A model generated the notes under the pieces. That model was not told the origin of the DNA and made no database searches. It saw nothing but the letters and a program-made list of their open reading frames with translations. A stretch of DNA of 64,000 nucleotides from Halomonas sp. CUBES01 (GTDB lineage: Bacteria; Pseudomonadota; Gammaproteobacteria; Pseudomonadales; Halomonadaceae): the NCBI RefSeq assembly GCF_020991005.1, contig NZ_JAJLLW010000010.1:1-64000 (forward strand). Reading direction: 5' to 3'. Position 1 is the stretch's first letter. Each line of letters begins with the position of its first letter. The position numbers and the translations under genes are program-made. Below are positions 60,991-64,000 of the stretch, in pieces.

Positions 60991-63213
60991 CTAAGACAGG
61001 CTTTGCGGGTCGATATCGATCGACCAGCGAACCCGGCGTGCGTCGCGGTTGGCCTCGAGCCATTGCACCAGCCAGCTGGCGGCGGCATGTAGCTGGCTGC
61101 GCTTGTCGGCGGCGAGCATGACCTGCAGGTGGTAGCGGTTCTGGCGGCGTTCCATGGGCGCGGGCACCGGGCCCAGGCAGCGTGCCGGCGTGGCCGATTG
61201 GGTCAGCCACTCGCGCAGCGCCTGAGCCGCCTGCTGCGCCAGCGCAAGGGCGGCGTCTTCCTTGGGGCTTTCAATGCGCAGCAGCGCCATGAAGCAAAAC
61301 GGCGGTAGCTGGGCCAGGCGTCGCTCTTCCAGCAGGTTGCGCGCCAGGGCACCGTAGCCGTGTTCGGCCAGCTGGCCAAGATGCGGGTCGTCGGGGTGCA
61401 GGGTCTGCACCAGAACGCGGCCGGGATGAGCGGCGCGCCCGGCGCGCCCCGCGACCTGCTCAAGGAGCTGCGCGCTGTGCTCCAGCGCGCGGAAGTCGGC
61501 GGCGTAGAGACCGCCGTCGGCATTGACCACCACGACCAGGGTGACGTGGGGCAGGTGGTGGCCTTTGGCCAGCATCTGGGTGCCCACCAGCAGGCAGGGC
61601 TCGCCGCGCTGAATGTCCTTGAGCATGTGCTCGAAGCTGTCTTTGCGGCGCGTGCTGTCGCGGTCGATGCGCTGCACCGTGGTCTTGGGGAACAGGCCCT
61701 GCAGGGTTTCCTCGGTGCGTTCGGTGCCGCTGCCCAGCGCGCGCAGGTCGCCGCTGCCGCAGTCCGGGCAGGCATCCGGCAGGCCGCAGCGGCTGTCACA
61801 GTGATGGCAGGCAAGCAGCGGCGGCTGCCGATGCAGGGTCATGCGGGCGTCGCACTGACCGCATTCGGCGATCCAGCCGCAGGCGTGACAGGCAAGGGTG
61901 GGCGCAAACCCCCGCCGGTTGATGAAAATCAGTACCTGTTTGCCGCCGGCCAGGGTGTTCTTGATGGCGGTGAGCGACGCCGGTAGCAGGCCGCCCTGGC
62001 GTCGCTGGTGGCGCATATCCACCAGCTCGAGCTTGGCGGGCGGATGGCGGCTGGGCCGCTGGGTCAGGCGTAAGTGCCGATACGTCCCCGTCAGTGCCTG
62101 CTGCAGGCTTTCCAGGGACGGCGTGGCGCTGCCCAGCAGCAGCGGAATCTTGTGGCGATGGGCGCGGGCCACCGCCAGGTCGCGGGCGTGGTAGCGCAGG
62201 CCGTCCTGCTGCTTGTAGGAGCCATCGTGTTCTTCGTCGACGATAATCGCCCCTGGGTTGGCCAGCGGCGTGAAGATCGCCGAGCGGGTGCCGATGATGA
62301 TCAGCGCCCGGCCGCTGGCGGCAGCCTCCCAGACGTCCAGACGCTCGGGGTCGGTGAGGCCTGAGTGCAGCGCCACGACGGGCACCCGGAAGCGGTTCTT
62401 GAAGCGGGCGAGCGTCTGCGGGGTCAGGCCGATTTCCGGCACCAGGACGAGGGACTGCTTGCCCTTGGCGGCGACGGCTTCGATCAGCTGCAGGTAGACT
62501 TCGGTCTTGCCGCTGCCGGTGACGCCTTCGAGCAGGCAGGGGTGATAGTCGTCGAGCTTTTCGTGGAGCGCGGCCAGCGCCGTTGCCTGCTCGCGGTTGA
62601 GCGGCAGCGCCGGGCTTGCCAGCAAGCTGCCGCTGGGCGGCGCGGGGGCGGTGAGCGTGATGTCCTTTGCGTGGGCGAGGCCCTTTTTTTCAAGGGCCAT
62701 TAGCTGGTCGCGGCTGAACCCATGGGCGCTGACCGCGCGGCCCGGCAACCCATGGGGGTGCTGCAGCAGCAGCGCGTGGAGCCCGGCCTGCTTGGGTGCG
62801 CGGGCGAGGCGTTCATCGTCGGCGGCCCCCGCCGCCCGCCAGAGCGTTTGCGTCCGGCCCGCCATGGGGTGGCCCTGGCGCAGCCGCGCGGGCATCGCCA
62901 TGTGCAGCGTATCGCCCAGGCTGTGCTGGTAATAGCGGGCGGCAAACTGGCACAGCCAGCGCCAGTCCGTGGGTAGCGGCGCATCGTCGAGGGTGTCGCT
63001 GACCTGGCGTAGCTGCGCTCGCGGCAGCTCGCTGTGGTCGGTGAGCTCGATAATCACCCCGACGACCTCGCGACGACCGAACGGCACGCGAACGCGCAGG
63101 CCCGGCTGCCAGCCGCCGGTCGGCGTCTGTCGATTGGGTAGATAATCAAACAGGCGTCGCAGGGGCGACGGCAGGGCAATCTTGAGCACCTGGGCGGAAA
63201 CAGCGTCGGGCAA
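60991..63213 (-). CDS. priA: Primosomal protein N', replication restart helicase
   Basis: This encodes 740 residues. Walker A GVTGSGKTEVYLQLI, motif II DEEHDGSYKQ, and the zinc-binding region CHACGWIAECGQCDARMTLHRQ...CHHCDSRCG...CPDCG with eight Cys are present. It restarts stalled forks. The start is a TTG at 63213 with GGAGG four bases upstream; the N-terminal sequence is PriA-like from there. Divergent from rpmE across a 144-base gap. Confidence 0.95.
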   Translation of the reverse strand: MPDAVSAQVLKIALPSPLRRLFDYLPNRQTPTGGWQPGLRVRVPFGRREVVGVIIELTDHSELPRAQLRQVSDTLDDAPLPTDWRWLCQFAARYYQHSLGDTLHMAMPARLRQGHPMAGRTQTLWRAAGAADDERLARAPKQAGLHALLLQHPHGLPGRAVSAHGFSRDQLMALEKKGLAHAKDITLTAPAPPSGSLLASPALPLNREQATALAALHEKLDDYHPCLLEGVTGSGKTEVYLQLIEAVAAKGKQSLVLVPEIGLTPQTLARFKNRFRVPVVALHSGLTDPERLDVWEAAASGRALIIIGTRSAIFTPLANPGAIIVDEEHDGSYKQQDGLRYHARDLAVARAHRHKIPLLLGSATPSLESLQQALTGTYRHLRLTQRPSRHPPAKLELVDMRHQRRQGGLLPASLTAIKNTLAGGKQVLIFINRRGFAPTLACHACGWIAECGQCDARMTLHRQPPLLACHHCDSRCGLPDACPDCGSGDLRALGSGTERTEETLQGLFPKTTVQRIDRDSTRRKDSFEHMLKDIQRGEPCLLVGTQMLAKGHHLPHVTLVVVVNADGGLYAADFRALEHSAQLLEQVAGRAGRAAHPGRVLVQTLHPDDPHLGQLAEHGYGALARNLLEERRLAQLPPFCFMALLRIESPKEDAALALAQQAAQALREWLTQSATPARCLGPVPAPMERRQNRYHLQVMLAADKRSQLHAAASWLVQWLEANRDARRVRWSIDIDPQSLS

Positions 63214-63242
63214 TTGGCCTCCGGCATAAGTTTTGCTAGAAT
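63214..63242 (+). promoter_or_regulatory. Promoter of rpmE
   Basis: TTGGCC (63214-63219) and TAGAAT (63237-63242) are spaced by exactly 17 bases, a good sigma70-type promoter aimed at rpmE. It starts at the priA start codon. Confidence 0.65.
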
Positions 63243-63272
63243 ACGCGGCCGCTCTGAATCTAAACGACGGAG

Positions 63273-63297
63273 CGATTAACCGGTTAGTCGTTTTTTT
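63273..63297 (+). promoter_or_regulatory. Candidate terminator/attenuator in the rpmE leader
   Basis: CGATTAA-CCGG-TTAGTCG forms a 7-bp stem (one G-T pair) followed by T7, about 25 bases after the predicted start of transcription and 60 bases before rpmE. As a leader structure it could stop transcription conditionally, for example under L31 control. Direct evidence is the hairpin and T run only. Confidence 0.55.
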
Positions 63298-63357
63298 AAA
63301 CCGTATGCGGTGCCTGGCACGAGATCAGGTGGCGGCATACCGCTGATGAGGCTCAAG

Positions 63358-63573
63358 ATGAAACAAGGTATCCATCCGAATTACAACACGGTCACCGCCA
63401 ATTGTTCCTGCGGTGCCAGTTTCCAGGTAGGGTCCACGTCGGGTCAGGACTTCTCTCTGGACGTTTGCTCCAACTGCCACCCTTTCTACACGGGTAAGCA
63501 GAAGCAGGCGACCACCGGTGGCCGCGTAGAGCGCTTCAACAAGCGTTTTGGCGCTGCTATCAAGCGCGGCTAA
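63358..63573 (+). CDS. rpmE: Ribosomal protein L31, zinc-binding form
   Basis: This encodes 71 residues. The zinc ligands are CSC (in ANCSCGAS) and CSNC (in [10 protein letters not shown]), so it is the Cys-containing (C+) form. GAGG lies upstream of the ATG at 63358. The strong terminator at 63618 closes it. Position next to priA matches Pseudomonas. Confidence 0.95.
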   Translation: MKQGIHPNYNTVTANCSCGASFQVGSTSGQDFSLDVCSNCHPFYTGKQKQATTGGRVERFNKRFGAAIKRG

Positions 63574-63617
63574 TCCCCACGGATTGGTCACATCGCCGGC
63601 CCTCGGTGCCGGTGAGA

Positions 63618-63648
63618 AACCCACGCCACGGCGTGGGTTTTTTTATAT
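63618..63648 (+). terminator. Terminator after rpmE
   Basis: AAACCCACGCC and GGCGTGGGTTT form a strong stem followed by a T run. Confidence 0.88.
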
Positions 63649-63916
63649 CCGACGGGTGTATCCATCCGATCCTGCAGAAAGACTTTTATTGAAAAATATT
63701 TCCACTAATATGCTGCCATGCATCAATAAGGCAATCGTTATGGCTGGAATGATCAGGTATAAGTTTCACTAAATATATTCGAAATGTTACGAAGTCGAGG
63801 TAAAAGTCGTTAAAACGACCGTTTCCATGCGGGGTTTACCGCTTGCTTGAGCAGCCTTGCGTTTTTCTATATTCTGAGCGTACTTACCTTCCTTCCATGC
63901 AACTGGATCCGACACC
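63649..63916. other. Intergenic region upstream of maeB
   Basis: This AT-rich stretch holds no convincing gene. A small hairpin GTCGTTAAAACGAC (63807-63820) and a TATATT (63868-63873) that may be part of the maeB promoter are visible; no -35 is well placed. Confidence 0.4.
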
Positions 63917-64000
63917 ATGACCGATGCAAACAAGCAGGCCGCCTTGGACTATCACGCGAAGCCGATTCCCGGAAAGCTGTCGGTGGAGTTGACCAAACCC
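63917..64000 (+). CDS. maeB: Malic enzyme, N-terminal fragment (window edge)
   Basis: The 28 visible residues begin MTDANKQAALDYHAKPIPGK, and LSVELTKP follows; this is the usual N terminus of MaeB-type NADP-dependent malic enzymes (ALDYH..PRPGK...TKP). The enzyme decarboxylates malate to pyruvate with NADPH. The rest lies beyond the window. Pseudomonas also has a malic enzyme gene close to rpmE. Confidence 0.8.
   Translation, partial: MTDANKQAALDYHAKPIPGKLSVELTKP

Overview
The window reads as chromosomal DNA of a high-G+C gammaproteobacterium, most likely Halomonas or a close Halomonadaceae relative. This is inference from gene content: a FabY-type ketosynthase, TRAP and BCCT carriers, TmcA, and the Pseudomonas/Halomonas-like order rpmE-priA-argS-SPOR-hslVU-DUF971-ubiE-ubiJ-ubiB-hisE-tatABC. 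It starts in the tail of a 5S rRNA and ends a few codons into a probable malic enzyme gene. Coding density is high, and there are no tRNA genes, insertion sequences or CRISPR arrays.

Layout. 1-540: 5S rRNA tail, a partial second copy of that tail, two terminators and a small lipoprotein. 560-4605: an iron(III) ABC transporter whose three genes alternate in orientation. 5074-6811: a broken type I polyketide synthase start, split by a mobile gene cassette. 6875-9886: a TRAP transporter. 10207-15709: tmcA, pepD, dps and a glycerate kinase. 15802-18384: a tightly coupled operon of two lipoproteins and a ZevAB-like zinc system. 18381-26332: a HIT protein, an entericidin, a channel-like protein, a thioesterase, atoE, a MATE pump, a ferredoxin, coaD and fabY. 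26646-35820: a TrmB-like methyltransferase, an SMR pump, dacB, dgkA, glnE, an AEC carrier and a BCCT carrier. 35845-38631: a diguanylate cyclase with two periplasmic binding proteins. 38775-46482: a UMF1-type MFS protein, small proteins, an RstAB-like two-component system and divergent metR/metE. 46554-64000: ppk1, hemB, elbB, tatCBA, hisE, ubiB-ubiJ-ubiE, DUF971, hslUV, a SPOR protein, argS, priA, rpmE and maeB (partial).

The main discovery is at 5074-6768. A polyketide synthase ketosynthase is read cleanly up to its active-site cysteine codon (5593-5595). It is then interrupted by a 1131-base insert (5595-6725) and resumes in the correct sense at 6726 with the expected residues after the cysteine (SSSL). 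The insert is built like an integron gene cassette: a GTTGGGT core at its left edge, one AT-richer quinone-reductase-like gene, then a typical attC site with complementary GCCCAAC core, bulged stem and unpaired spacers. It therefore looks like a lone cassette integrated at a secondary GTT site outside any integron. The broken ketosynthase frame now stops on an ATGA overlap with the cassette gene start, so the old polyketide synthase promoter may drive the cassette. The host gene has also lost everything beyond about 6768.

Other points of interest are a possible rpmE leader attenuator, a long nested inverted repeat between priA and argS, the binding-protein/cyclase module, and a BCCT carrier lacking one conserved Trp of its substrate box. 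All functional calls come from reading motifs and context; no database search was run.
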